This document shows positions 1 to 11,924 of a stretch of DNA of 64,000 nucleotides, in pieces (positions within the stretch are counted from its first letter, which is position 1; the number at the start of each line of letters is the position of its first letter). A model generated the notes under the pieces. The model was given only the letters and a program-made list of their open reading frames with translations. It did no database searches and had not been told where the DNA came from. The stretch lies in contig NC_072467.1 of assembly GCF_027596085.1 (NCBI RefSeq), positions 7,679,476 through 7,743,475 on the forward strand, read 5' to 3'. This DNA is from Anoplopoma fimbria (Eukaryota; Chordata; Actinopteri; Perciformes; Anoplopomatidae). A program made the translations under genes and the position numbers.

Positions 1-471
1 CTTCAGCTCCACATGACAGTGAACCGGCGTCCAAGTCATACTGTAGCACTCCGTCTCCGTCTCCTCATCCACCTCCAGCGAGATCTTAACCTCGGCCACC
101 GAGTCCCACGTATAGCAGAACTCCGTCTTATTCAGCCAGCACAGGTTCCTCACGAAGGGAACCTCGACGTCGGGGTTCCCCACGTTCCCGACGTCTATCT
201 CCACATAGGTCTTGTCCTCCGTTAGGGTCTGTATGACCAGCGAGTGGGTTCTTCTCTCCCAGATCAGTCCGCTAAAAGTCCCCCTAAGGATCCAGTTCTT
301 GTTGGGCTGGTCCACCACCTGCCAATATATGATCCCGATGGTCATGACAAAGAAGACGGCCACCCCGAGACAGGCAATAGCTCCTTTCCAGGTCTCGTTC
401 ATCTCCTTCAATCCGGTGTCCCATGTTACCTCTGGGATGGGGCTGGGGTTCCTATTTCGAGCGTGGGGCAT
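1..471 (-). CDS. First coding exon (partial) of a type II membrane protein, GH31-like, resembling SITS-binding protein / MYORG family
   Basis: Reading leftwards from an ATG at 471-469, the frame stays open for 157 codons to the window edge, so the gene is cut off. The product starts with a short polar cytosolic segment (MPHARNRNPSPIPEV). A single hydrophobic helix follows at about residues 31-50 (AIACLGVAVFFVMTIGIIYW), then a lumenal or extracellular beta-rich region. That region has several cysteines (C111, C119, C142, C152) and an N-glycosylation sequon, NKT, at 114-116. The layout (short N-tail, signal anchor, then motifs such as SGLIWERR and ECYSMTWTP) fits the membrane-anchored glycoside hydrolase family 31 proteins typified by SITS-binding protein and MYORG. 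The catalytic (beta/alpha)8 domain would lie outside the window, so enzyme activity cannot be judged. Coding status is strong, but the family name comes from recalled resemblance. It is divergently oriented to mrpl23. Confidence 0.72.
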   Translation of the reverse strand, partial: MPHARNRNPSPIPEVTWDTGLKEMNETWKGAIACLGVAVFFVMTIGIIYWQVVDQPNKNWILRGTFSGLIWERRTHSLVIQTLTEDKTYVEIDVGNVGNPDVEVPFVRNLCWLNKTEFCYTWDSVAEVKISLEVDEETETECYSMTWTPVHCHVELK

Positions 472-3430
472 GTTGTCTTTGAGATCAACAAAGAATCAAA
501 CACAAAAAAATCTGCAGAAATCTCTGTGCGTCAAAAATGTCTGTTGCTTCATCATGTCATGGTGTTTTCAGTGAGGCTACAGTGTAAACCAAGCCTACTC
601 TTTATCTTTACACCGCTTACACTGTTGTTGTTTTTGCGCAATTGTGCCTGCAACAGTGACCTGCCATGTGAAGAAAGCTGTGAGAAAAAAAAAAAAATCC
701 AAGCGAGGAAATAAAACAGTATGAATGAATAAGTGACTTACCACATACTGCTGCTGTTTTAAAAGAGTTGCATTTTGCAAGTTGCATTGGCTGCAGTGAG
801 CTCGTGAGCAGCCCCAAGCCGGGTTTGGCAGCAGTGCCTACGAATAGCTCCTAAGACGCTGTCTTGCTTGCCCTGCACTTTCTGACGTAACGCCGGGTTG
901 TTTCTTCAGAGGAAAGGTAGAGAGAGGGAAGTGGGGGATCAGGAGGGTTTGGCTGAGCCTTGGAACTGCCCGCCGGGGCGAGGAGGCCACGGACAGCCTG
1001 AAAGGGAGGGATCCCCATGCGTGCTTGCAAACTCTCCGTGCGTAAAGACTGAGGAGACTTGACATCCAGTGATTTGGTAGACGGGCAGGGCGTCATTTGC
1101 CTTGCCCTTATCCAAATTTGATCATGTGGTGTTTCATATTTTAATGGTGAGCAAAGAGTGAAGGTCTGAAACTGATTTCGAAATCACAAGTATCTTAACA
1201 TTGGAAAAGTTAAGTCTAAGCGAAGTCCTCATGCCATGTGTGTGTTTAAATGAATTGGCTACATCTAAGGGCTTATTGATCAAACTGGCCAAGAGGTAAA
1301 TAAAACATTTCCAGTGTTTATTAATTGTTTTACTAGTCCCAAGAATTAGAGAATTTAGTTGGTTATGAAGATTTGGTTTGCATGTTGAGGTTAAAATGGC
1401 TTTGAGACAGTTTACTTTGACAGTTCTGCTAGGTTGACAGTGTGATGAACCACCTGTCATTCAGCAAACTACCCCGCTGAAGCTCCACGGCCAGTACTCT
1501 CTACTCACCATGACCATGTATCTATAACCATAACTTAGTATTCAATTATTTCATTTTAGATTACTTTAATTTGCTTTTACTATATCATTTTAATCTCACA
1601 AAAAATTGTTTTACAGTGTTATCACAATTTCAGGATATGTTATGCAAATATTTATGGTTTGTTAACAGCCTTAAATAACAGAAATCAGCGTCTCAACATG
1701 TTGCAAGTGACACAGTCTTGACATAATTTGCAGCAATAGTTTAGCCAAACTACACTGAGAATCAAATATGTTGTATGTAATTGCTTGTGCTTTAGGAGAA
1801 TCACATACAACAAAAAACTAAATGTAAAGCAATTCAAGAATCTTCAGGGAGTGTTGTGATCAATATTTATATCAACATTATAGACTTTGTGAGGTTTCAT
1901 TTACTGTGTGGCTCATGGGGAGTGAGCCACACAGGCAGGCATGTTGTTTATGAGTGCCTCAAGGCTAGCTGGGAATGGTCTGATTGGTCGAAGGCGGCAT
2001 ACATTTGCGTTTGGATTGTCAACATCCTTTGTGACTGGAGTTATACTGTCAGCATAGTATGGATGGGCTACTGTTTGACTCTAGATGTGCTGAGTCAATG
2101 TATTGATGTAAATTACAAACCATTGCTCGACTCTTAGGTCTTCGTGTTCATCATGTTGACTCATTTTAATCCAGTGTCCCTATCCATTTATCTCAACACA
2201 GTTCTAACTGTAACGCAGTCATGGCTCTATTGGTATCCAACAACAACTTTATCAGACCCAATAATAAGACAAGAAGAATCATGGCTTGAACAATGTTGTT
2301 ATGTTTGTAGGTTAAGGTCTCTTCCGCTGTGCTGTGCAAAAGATATCCCAGTGCCGAGTGTCGGCTGACATACCTTTAAGATCAGTTGCCCCCGTCCCCG
2401 TTTATGTATGTCAGCCCCCCCAAACCCCAATCCATCACATAACTCTGGCAGGGGCAGGGACATTGGATAAGGCTGTGGGAACCTGTGTGAGCTCTCTACC
2501 TAATCTGCCCACTCTGACTGCAGTTGATTTAAAAAAATCTCTTGAAATCAGCGTGTAATTGTGTGTGACTTTGAGGCGTTTTAATGGCAAACTTTCAGGA
2601 TAGAAGGAGACGGATGATACTGTTTTTACTTTGATTCTTGCAGGAAACAAACTGTCCTTCTTTCTGCGCACCACCTAGTTTGAAAATTTCAGTTAATGTG
2701 TCAGTTGTCATATTATAAGAAGTACTATTTTGATGACATATTTATACAGCTATTTGCCCCAATTGTTTCCTGGGTTGCATTTGTGTGCATATACATGTAC
2801 TCTACTAGATGAATAAATGTTTGCATGTGTTCCTGCATGCTTGAATTCGGACCCCTGAAATTCAAGTTCACATGGGCTTGTGGCAGCCAGGCTCCTGGGT
2901 CAGAGGTCAGGCCTATGACATCAACGGAACATCCAGGGGGGAGGGTCTAAATTTACCCGCCATCCAGATTGCCCCTGACTCCATCCCTTGCGGCTATTAA
3001 TAGACAGAGGACTTCTGCGTGGCATGCAAACGCTCACTCTGGGAGCTTGCACATGGCACATGTAAAAACAGAGGAATCTGACCTGAACTGGCCACTACCT
3101 CCGACCACTCATCTAGTGTTGATGGCAGAGGGGCAAGGGTTTAATTAGGTGTGTGGTAGAGCAGCTAATGGTTTATGTTTTAGTGTATCAAGTGGACTGC
3201 TTTATTAAGCCAAGATAAAGTTTAAAGTTGCATAAATTGAAAACCTCTTGGAATTAATTAGTTTGGCGTGTTACCATGCTAATATTTGGTAATTGGTACA
3301 AAACATTAAATACAGCTGAGGCAGATGAGAATGGCATTATCTTGAAAAGATGATAGTTTTAAGGGTTCTATTTATGACCATTAATATAGAAACAAACAAC
3401 TTTTTGCTACGTAAAGATATAGTGGAGTAA
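472..3430. other. Intergenic DNA between the GH31-like gene and mrpl23, no gene seen
   Basis: This stretch lies upstream of the minus-strand gene and should contain its 5' UTR and promoter, but no start site can be fixed. A possible splice acceptor (TTTCTGCAG on the minus strand) lies about 30 bp upstream of the ATG, so a non-coding first exon is possible. Open frames here are short and unlike known proteins. The segment 2840-3170 is compositionally even, free of simple repeats and rich in AT-core motifs, as conserved non-coding elements often are, but this cannot be tested from one sequence. Confidence 0.4.
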
Positions 3431-3780
3431 TGTTAACCTGAGCAGAGAATGAAGTCGCTCCCCCTCTGTGTGCGTTGTTATCAGAACTTCTCTGTGCTAT
3501 GTTTACATAGCTGGGCTGGACGTGCATGCATTTCAGTGCATGTGAGTCTCTCTGGCTAAAGGCCGACACTCTGCACTCAGCGTTGTTGTGGAAGCGTAGC
3601 GCCCACCCTTTGGTTCCCCCCCTAGGTAAACACTGTTAGCTCTGACAGCAATGTTGTCATTGCTTGCACTGTTAGCACTGTTTGCACCATTAGCTGCGAG
3701 ATGACAGCTCAGCCGCCGCCATGTTGTGAGCAGTTGAGAGGCAGCAGAAATGCTTGCCGAAAAGCACCGTTAAATGAAAA
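3430..3780. repeat. Probable old dispersed repeat fragment
   Basis: The segment resembles dispersed repeats common in teleost genomes. It includes runs such as CACTGTTAGCACTGTTTGCA and GAGAGGCAGCAGAAATG, and short internal near-duplications of TGTTAGC. No terminal repeats or target duplications are visible, so class and ends are unknown. Recognition is by recalled resemblance only. Confidence 0.3.
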
Positions 3781-3789
3781 ATCAGGGTA

Positions 3790-6070
3790 TCACAATGTCT
3801 GTACAAAAAAGTTGCCAATTCAATTGGTAGATGTTTAGATATTTCACTGGATAAATGAAAACTTTCAAAGTCAGGAAATCAACATAGTCTACAGATTAAA
3901 TCTCAGATTAAAATGTCGGTTCCAAAATTCATGCCGATCCATCCAATACTTGTAGAGATTTTCCAGTCAGGACTAAAGCGATGGACCGATAAAGCCATGC
4001 CATAAGGATAGCTAAACATGTGATTATAGATCGACTGACTTGTTCAGTGAACTTTGATGGATAACAAGCCTGAGGCCGTGTGAGTCTTGCATCTATGAAA
4101 CATCTGCTACAGATTGTCATCGGGGGATGAGAATGGTTTCATAAACAACTCCTGCCAAAAATGATAATTGGCTCCCCCGACACAGTTCTGTTCCTCATCC
4201 CTGACTGTGGTACATAACAAACATAACATACTGTAGCCCAAGCCTACCGAGCCTCGCCTGTGACCACCGCGGACGTTAACAGGCCACTGTTGAATCGGAT
4301 CGGGAGTCTCACTAATTGCCCTCTTTGTCTTCGATAATGGTCCTGTACCTGCTCTTCTCATCCACTTCTCTGTAGTTCTATGCAATCAGTTAAGGTGCTA
4401 CTGCTGCTGCTGACACACTTTGGATAAGGTGTCTTGCGTATAAAAACTCAAGTGATCATTATCACATATCTTAGCTGAGAAACTATTTAGGGAAATGATT
4501 CAAGGCGTCAATATGGCCCGTTCCTCATGGAAGGATGAAGTGGATTCACAAGGAAACACTTTAATAGTCCCTTTACATGCAGAACTATTCACTTCAACTG
4601 ACAAACTTTTCCATCTTCACGTCTGGATCTTCAATTTACTGTTTCCCTTTTTTCTTTTCTTGGATATTCAATACCGACAACTTCTCCTCCGGCTGCCTGA
4701 GAGTCGGAGGGAGAAAGTTTCCATGCGGCCCCAGCACGCGCTCTTGGCGGGACAATCCCGCTGTAGACCGAACAGTTTCCGTCTATCCACCTCTGCTGTT
4801 AGAGCACTCCCTCCTCCTCTCTTACTTTCTCCCTTTTTTCTACCGTGACACACACAACCACTTTCCACTGCCCCAGACCTGAACCTTCATTCCAGTTCTC
4901 TCTCTAACTCTCTCTCTCTCTCTCTCACACTGACACACAAGCGGTGTGAGTTAGGTCTCAATTAGTTGGAAGGATACTGAGTGCATCGATGAGTGTCTGA
5001 AAAAAAAGGAATAATTGATTGCTGATGGAACTAAACATTAACCTTACATGTCCAACCGAGTATAGGTGTAACATAAGTGCTTGCATGCATATACACACGT
5101 GTGTGAGAGGCTTTGTGTATGTGTGGGTCTTTGCATGTGTATGACACTTACGACTGTAACTATAAAGGCAATGCAGTTAAATGTCCAAGCCATTAACCAG
5201 AATATGACTCCTGCAAAACAGAATCATATGCAAAAAAAATGAAAAATAAAAGAAACAAAATTCACAGAGAGAAAAAATAACAAGAGCAGCAAAGCTCTAA
5301 AAGGCTTTTGCCCCGGTCATTTGAAAAGCAATAAAACTTCACTTATCGGGTTTGTATTCTTATGGAAACCAGTGAAATTAGATAATGTAGTTAACTTTTA
5401 TTTTCCACCAAAGAGCCCAACTGTATGCATTAACAAACAGGCTTGAATCACATCTATAAATGGCAGAGTTGGATAACAGTGTGAGACCGGACTTTTGGCT
5501 GAAGGTTGCACTGGTTCATGTTGCTTGCCCCCTTCCGCTCCCCTTAGACCTGGCCTGGACTGCACTGGCTATAGCCTTGCTAAACATTGGCACCCTGACA
5601 GAGGTAATGAGTGCAGCTACTGCTACTGCACCCACAGCAGTGCCAGGCTTGTGGCCAAGGTAGCGAAAAGAGTCATAAGAACATGGAACTCAACCATACA
5701 CTTAATTGTGTAGTTAAAAAAAAAAAAAAATCTTATTCTAACTGATCATTCTCCAAGGTAAAGGCGTTACATCATGTTCGGCTGTTTCCTAATGCATCTA
5801 TCAATGTATGGATGCTTTATAAAGGCCCATTTTCACAAATCATGTCTTTACAACACAAAGACACGATGACATAGTCACAGTGGGATTGACCATCTAGTAA
5901 ACCCCGAGGCAATAAATAAGCTGTGGGTCCCTATGAACCCTAGTGCACCCCAACATATTTTATTTGTTTATTCAAGAGTGTTGACACATAATATCAACTG
6001 GAATATTAAAGCTTTTAGGTCACACAAAGGTCACCTCAACAAGACAGGGTGTCAAGATTAGTAACTTGTG
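3790..6070. other. Intergenic DNA, nothing recognised apart from a short CT tract
   Basis: No exon or recognisable repeat was found. A short (TC)n tract lies at about 4896-4926. The open frames at 4495-4882 have low-complexity serine/leucine-rich translations without family resemblance and are taken as chance. Confidence 0.4.
4896..4926. repeat. (TC)n microsatellite, short and interrupted
   Basis: This is a CT-rich run with one AA interruption, in intergenic DNA upstream of mrpl23. Confidence 0.8.
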
Positions 6071-6071
6071 C

Positions 6072-6215
6072 AGGAGGGTGCCCTAGTAGCCTGGGGGTTT
6101 AAAGTGCCAACCATCCCAACATCCCCCCTTCAAATCTAGCCTGGCTTGTTGCATGTTTTTCATTTTATCTCTCTACTGTCAACTGTATAATAATGGCTCA
6201 AAATTCCTAAAACAC
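6072..6215 (+). mobile_element. Degenerate tRNA-derived SINE
   Basis: A degraded tRNA-like head (GTGCCCTAGTAGCCTGGGGG, then CTTCAAATCTAGCCTGG in the box B position) is followed by the TTGTTGCATG...TTTATCTCTCTACTGTCAACTGT body. That body is typical of a widespread fish tRNA-derived SINE family, whose canonical form reads TTGCTGCATGTC...CTGTC. A second copy of the same body lies on the opposite strand at 16610-16745. No clear target-site duplication remains, so this is an old copy. Confidence 0.55.
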
Positions 6216-6437
6216 ACAGTTGGAATTAAGGCTCTTTTCATTTTACATTAGCTATATTGATCAATTAATACAATTACCATATATTTATTGCCACGCAGTG
6301 AGCCTTGGGCATTTTTATTACGTCTAAGAGTTTGGGGCATTGGGGCAGTTGCCTTATGTCCCGTGTTGATAATACAGCCTTGTATTCATTATGTATCAAG
6401 TGTATTTCCTCAAAGTCAAGTTAATTAATCAGTACTG

Positions 6438-7041
6438 TACATAGACTGTATTTAAGAAGTGGACGTAGTCACTGTGACATCACCCATTGGTTTGTAGACT
6501 GTCATTTTAAAGCCTTGGGTTCGACATTTTGGCCATCCCTATCTTGGTTTTTGTCCGTCACCATCCTGGCTTTTGGTAACCAAATGTGACACTAGAGGGT
6601 GGAGCTAAGCACAAGCATATGCTGAATAAGGTATTTTTAGGCTACCATAATGTTACAATTAACGTTCATGAACTGAAAACACACTCTGAAAGGGTTAAAG
6701 TTGTAAGATGGAAACGCGGACAACACCCAGACTAGCAAAGCCGGAAGCGGCCTGTCAATCACAAGGTAGCCACACCCTAAAGCATACCCTGCTTTATGAT
6801 CTAATTCAATCTAAATGGGAAAATGTTTTGCAAAATAAACATAATGCTGTATTGAATAATACTTGAAACAAGTGATTAAGACCATAAACTAATGTTTACA
6901 ATGTTTACTTAAGTAATAAATCAAGTGAGAAGTATGGTCATACAAGCTGATCGCTGTGTAGTTGCCCCCTTCTGGCCATCAGAAAAAATGCACGTTTAAG
7001 GCACTTGAGCCTTTGGCTTCAATTGTCAGACCCAGAGGTTG
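6438..7041 (+). repeat. Dispersed fish repeat, about 600 bp, probable non-autonomous DNA element
   Basis: The segment runs from TAGACTGTATTTAAGAAGTG through GTGACATCACCCATTGG, GGCCTGTCAATCACAAGG and CAATGTTTACTTAAGTAATA to TTCAGGCC-like end sequences around GTCAGACCCAGAGGTTG. These blocks in this order match a high-copy repeat I recognise from many teleost genomes. It has no coding capacity. Its class is uncertain, and the copy is diverged and internally indel-rich. Confidence 0.65.
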
Positions 7042-8510
7042 AAAACGTGTATTGTATTGGTGTAGGCTTACTATGTTACTATGTTTCACACCGTCTCAGG
7101 TACAGCATGCACAGACAATAATCCCGAAAGAAAGGGAAAGGATATTTCTTGTTGATCCAGCAAACAACAAGTCATAAATTACTACTCTTATGTCATGCAT
7201 AAATTATACGTTACTGGAACAGCTTTACCATTATCGGTGGCACTCTCGTAAACACTCTATATGAATATCGAATCATCGATTTTACAGTTAATCAAATTCA
7301 ATATAACTTAATAATGAATTTAATTGAACAATCTAACATTAAAATGCATAACATGCAGTGGCCAGCACACATTACAGTAGTTTTGCAAGTAACCTCCACA
7401 CTTACGCCTCACCAACTTTATGAATCTCCAGAACCGTATGCTCTCATATCAGCTGTCAGATGAACCAATTCCACAGGAAGAAACAAGTAAACAATCAAGG
7501 AACTGATGACAGTGAACATTTATTTTTCTCAAGGCAAAAAACTTAAAAATTAAACTGGATTACTGTAGGGATGACAGGACACTCTGATACTGTGTGATAA
7601 ATACCTGATCCAACTGGTAAACATTACAACAACTGCATAATGATCAAATGACTGCCCCCCAGCATCATCCACGCACACATACACACACTCTATGGCATTT
7701 TAACTGATGGAAACTTCCCTTCCTGGCATAGTGTGGGCTGTCAGTGTGGTCCATTTGCTGCCAGGTCTGAACCAGCTGAGCCAGGGACTCATGTTCCACT
7801 CAGGGGGCCTTCAATCACTCTTACCCCCGGCCCCCGTTGCAGACACGTCAGACGGCGGGGCAAAGGGACTGAAAGAGAGATGGGACGAGGTCTCCCTCTG
7901 CTGCTGTCTCATCACATGTGCCCTGAGAAAGGGAAACCCATTCTTAAAAAGATTATGAACTCCGCTGTTATCAAACAAGGAGATTAAAGTAGTTGGTCCA
8001 AATGGGTCAATTGAATATTTTGCATACTAAGGCACTAATTTAGTTTCATTATTACTTTTTAAATGATCATTTAAGGATACCTCTGTATCTTTCCAACTGT
8101 AATGAATTAACACGGGACATGTGCATGTATGATTTTTAAAAATGTGATAAAATAAAACATGCTTTGATATAATTTATAAAACACTTTTTGCATGTTTGTA
8201 TATCTTAAATGGCAAGATCATATTAAAATGGAAGAGTTATTATTCAAGGTGTGCCAAAATGTGAAGGATTAATAGATTTGTGAAACATTCAGCAGAATTT
8301 ACTTAATTGATATTAGATTGACTCGTCAGCACTGCATCAACAGGTTTGGCTTTAATAACAAAACATCTTCTCACTGGGTTATCATTATTGTAACTATTTA
8401 TTGTGTGTGCTATAAATACCCAGAGTGTACTTTAAATTCGTATTTCAAAGCTGCAGGCTATGGATACATCCATGCTACAGTCCTATGAAGTTTTCTTTCA
8501 GGGCTTAGTG
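7042..8510. other. Intergenic DNA upstream of mrpl23, nothing specific seen
   Basis: AT-rich DNA without recognisable exons. The overlapping open frames at 7707-7987 show no family resemblance. mrpl23 promoter elements begin at the right end. Confidence 0.4.
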
Positions 8511-8515
8511 CACAT

Positions 8516-8566
8516 CCAATGCGCATGCGCTGTCCGAGTGCCCCCGGAAGTATATCCATACACGTG
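8516..8566 (+). promoter_or_regulatory. mrpl23 promoter module: CCAAT, NRF-1, ETS/GABP and E-box sites
   Basis: Four motifs lie within 51 bp, ending 73 bp before the mrpl23 ATG. They are CCAAT at 8516-8520, the palindrome GCGCATGCGC (core of the NRF-1 consensus) at 8521-8530, CCGGAAGT (ETS/GABPA, also called NRF-2) at 8544-8551, and CACGTG (E-box) at 8561-8566. NRF-1 and GABPA are the standard activators of nuclear genes for mitochondrial ribosomal and respiratory proteins, so the set fits the gene it precedes. No TATA box is needed for such housekeeping promoters. The transcription start probably lies between about 8550 and 8620. Confidence 0.75.
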
Positions 8567-8638
8567 TAGATTTTGACAACCTTGAAAAGACTACAAAACA
8601 ACTACCTGGCAGCTGTTTTGGAACAAACCTTTCCAGTG

Positions 8639-8658
8639 ATGCCAGTAACAAGACTACT
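8639..8658 (+). CDS. mrpl23: mrpl23 coding exon 1
   Basis: The ATG at 8639 opens MPVTRL plus two bases of the next codon, followed by a strong donor, GTAAGT, at 8659. Joining to the A at 10164 gives a leucine codon and continues directly into YPLYQLG. This corresponds to the human N-terminus, where a six-residue leader also precedes YPLY. The exon is too short to be seen as an open frame. It is supported by phase agreement, the donor, and the NRF-1/ETS promoter just upstream. There is no long cleavable presequence, as in human MRPL23. Confidence 0.85.
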
Positions 8659-10163
8659 GTAAGTGTCCAGTTTTTCCTCCTAATTTCTAGGCGTTAATAC
8701 GCAAAAGGACGGCCTGGATAGAGAGTAAATCTCTGCTCGTCCGCTTGACTGTCAGATTGGTAAACTAGCAAACCCAGCTAACGTTAGCGTGTCTTTGGGC
8801 TTCAAGCTGCCCTCCACCCCCCACCCTCCACCCCGTATGCCTGAAAGCAGCTTTTTGCACACGTTTTCATTTATGTTAAACATCGTCGGCATGCTTAAAC
8901 GAGTTATCTAAGTTCTCGCTGTCTGTTAGAATGACTATAGGCAACAATAACGTATCCAGCATTAGCCTGCTATGCTAAAAACATACTGCCGGAAACATGT
9001 AGCTCATGTCGTAGTAACGTAGCAGTAACTGTTCTGGTTACCATGACATCCAGGTCGTTTAATGACCTTTGGAAAGTGAAGTAACTTACCTAACGCTATG
9101 TCTTTACTTATATTGCTGACTCGGGGCAATGATGTAATTGTAATTGATTGAGTCATGTTTGACTAAAACTTGATTTGATTTCCCATAAATGTAATTAAAT
9201 GGCTGGTTTGATAATATTGTATTCTCCATGTCTAGAGTTTGTTTTTACGTCAACATTATCCCTCTACGTCAGTGGCTGTTTTGTTTTTTTCATGTCTTGA
9301 ACTCTTGGGAGATGGTGTGACATGGTTCTTACAGCTTAGTAGGCTAGACACAGGTTTAAATTATAACTGTTATGATTTTTTTTTGTAGTTATGACTATCA
9401 TTTTTGTTTGTAAGGAGAACATTGTACTCCCCAAATTAATTGTTCATTTCCAGTGGGAAAACTGCAGCTACAGTAAAGTCTAAAATATCTAAACCATTTC
9501 TTTTTTAGGGTAAAACTGAAACTAGGCGACGTATCTGTAATGTTGGTAAATCCTAATTGTAGTTTGGCCATTACCTTGCCATTACCTTTATTGTCTTTAA
9601 AGACACATTTGTAATTGAGGACAAATGTTAGGAAAGACATAACCTATGCTATGTACAGCTGCCCAAAAATGTAAACATGCCATTTTGTGCCATTTTCATG
9701 TGAGCTGGGCATTGGCATGAAGATATTTAAAATGTTCTAGCTGATTTTAGGGAAAACGTTCAGCCAAATCCTCTCTACACCGCCTGCCCAGCACCAAACA
9801 GCAGACAAAGTTTTTGACCAGCTGCTGAACATAGTGGAGTGTTAAACAGCTAAAGAGCCAAGTATTGCCATACATCATAACATACATCACATCAAGGCAC
9901 AGCATGTGGTTTGTGCGATTTGGATGGCAAACCACAAACAATGATCACATCCTGTGGGTTTTCTTTACAGAGCTCTCACTTTTTTAAAATTTTATTCTGC
10001 TTTTATCAACTTTTGACATCAAGAGGCTATAGAACATTTTCCCACACAATACTACATGATTACGTGTGCAGCTCTAATATCCTCCCAGTTGTTAGTGGGA
10101 TTGTATCAACTACAGGTTGTCTGTAAGATACTGGAGATGATGCAAGTCTGCCTTTCCCCTCAG
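8659..10163 (+). other. mrpl23 intron 1
   Basis: A GT-AG intron of 1505 bp with donor GTAAGT and acceptor CTTTCCCCTCAG. The first 300 bp has GC-balanced promoter-proximal sequence, including a C-rich stretch around 8813-8835. A dispersed repeat fragment lies at about 9740-9900. No other gene is visible. Confidence 0.85.
9740..9900 (-). repeat. Fragment of a dispersed fish repeat
   Basis: CTGCCCAGCACCAAACAGCAGAC, CAGCTGCTGAACATAGTGGA and CAGCTAAAGAGCCA occur in this order, matching a dispersed repeat known to me from teleost introns and UTRs. Ends and class are not determinable here, and the strand is nominal. Several short antisense frames in this interval are products of the repeat and are not genes. 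Confidence 0.4.
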
Positions 10164-10286
10164 ATACCCTCTCTACCAGTTGGGAAACCCTCAGCTGAGG
10201 ATCTTCAGACCCAGCTGGTTCTTGACTCTGGTGAGGCCGGGAAAAGAGCAGCCTCCTGACACTGTCCAGTTTCGCATCCCAATGGA
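10164..10286 (+). CDS. mrpl23: mrpl23 coding exon 2
   Basis: The acceptor CCCCTCAG ends at 10163 and the donor GTAAGT starts at 10287. The 123-bp exon encodes [26 protein letters not shown] and DTVQFRIPM, plus two bases of a glutamate codon completed in exon 3. This is the N-terminal part of the uL23m fold. The blocks YPLY, PQLR, LVRPG and [10 protein letters not shown] align without gaps with human MRPL23. The open frame starting at an ATG at 10056 runs through this exon in a different frame and is not the gene. Confidence 0.97.
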
Positions 10287-11924
10287 GTAAGTCTTTTGTT
10301 ATAGATCTTCCTTGTCATTGCACAGATATTCATTAACTATATGGTGTAGTGGTTGAATTATATTATGTTTGAGTCATCTATTTGGAGGGTGGATTGTACT
10401 ACTGTACATATAATACCACCAGAAAGCTGTGATTGTCCAACATAAATGTGGCTAATGTGTGTCTGTGCAGTATCAAACTGGTTGCCTGACTAAAATAAAA
10501 AAACTGGACACTGATGCCAAACTTTGACACTTCTTAAGTGTACAGCAAGTTCTTACACAAAGGTTAATAGATGTTTATTTTCTCTAATTGGAAAACCTAA
10601 ATACAAAAACTGATGGTTTGCAGATCATTTTAGTCAGTCTGCAATCCCTAGTGCTTCCTACTATTTAAATGACACTATTTATGTCCCTGGAGAAGCTGCA
10701 CAATTAGTGTATTGCTTGTTTGTTATATAATATTACATTACTACTACTGGGATGAAATGGAGATAAGCAATATTGTAAGTGTTGATGTACATGTATAGAA
10801 GAAACGTTAAATAATCACATCATTCGGTTCTCCTGTTATTGCCTAATCCTATTTTATTTAATGTGTTCTTACTTTGCCATGGAATTTCACTTGCAAATTG
10901 CCACTATCAGCTTCTAATAACCTCTGTTTTTAATTTCCAGTGTGCATTTCTTACTATTGATTGATAATGTCCATTGTTATAAATTATTACTTATTTACGC
11001 AAATATCAAATCTGATTGGAAGCATATGATCTAATGCAACTTTATATAATGTACACTTTCATTCTTAGTATCTTTCTCAAGTCTCCATATAGCCATACTA
11101 TACATACTACGGTACATTTATTCATCTGAAACTGCTACTTGTCACAATCAGAGCTCCTTATGTTTGAAGCTTATAAATTGTTCCAAAGGTGAGTTTGTAG
11201 ACCTGCATCAAGCCAAAGGCTTGAACATATTACTTGTACATATTTGGCCTGAACCTGAACCTTGAGGATGAAGTAACTTTACCAACTCTTTCAGCATAAT
11301 TTATGTTGCTTCTTAATAATAAAAATATACCAAGCTGATTCCCTGTGTTGGCTGTACAATTTACTATTATGAGGCTACAAAATCAGTTATTTAATCTGGC
11401 ATTAAAGTTATTTCAGGCTATTACTTTTGCTTGAGTATAGTGTACTTATGTTTCACGTTTAAGGCTACATTCATTTGTTTTTACTGGCACTGTAGCAGCT
11501 TAGCTGGACCAGTTATATGTAGCTGGAGTTGGGCATCATGACCACCAGGTGGTGTGACAGGCTCAAGAACAGGAAACAGTGGCTGACTCCATAACAGTAA
11601 AGGCAGCTTTTATCACCTTACGGCTGTCTCTTCAATGAGCTCAGTTGCAATGGTGAGGTGAGGTCAATAGAGCTTTTATTTGGTGGTTTGAGCCATGTTG
11701 TAAACAGCAAGACGTCAAACGTTAGTCATCTAGAGGAGCCATTATTAATATCGACACAGAAAATAAGAGCAAAATGTTCTTGATCGTTTTCCAAAACTTG
11801 TGTCCAATAGGGTTTACTAAATACCACTTTACTGCCTTCCCAATTACGGCATAAATGTTCCTTTGCTTTACATATATTGCATATACTGTGTTTGTGTGTG
11901 TCTGTGTGTGTGTGTTTGTGGATG

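Noticed and set aside
8555..8560. TATATCC as a TATA box
   Set aside because: It sits between the ETS and E-box sites and does not match the TATA consensus. The promoter looks TATA-less.
10056..10259. Plus-strand frame with an ATG at 10056 overlapping mrpl23 exon 2
   Set aside because: It reads exon 2 in the wrong frame. The correct frame gives [12 protein letters not shown] and joins in phase to exons 1 and 3.
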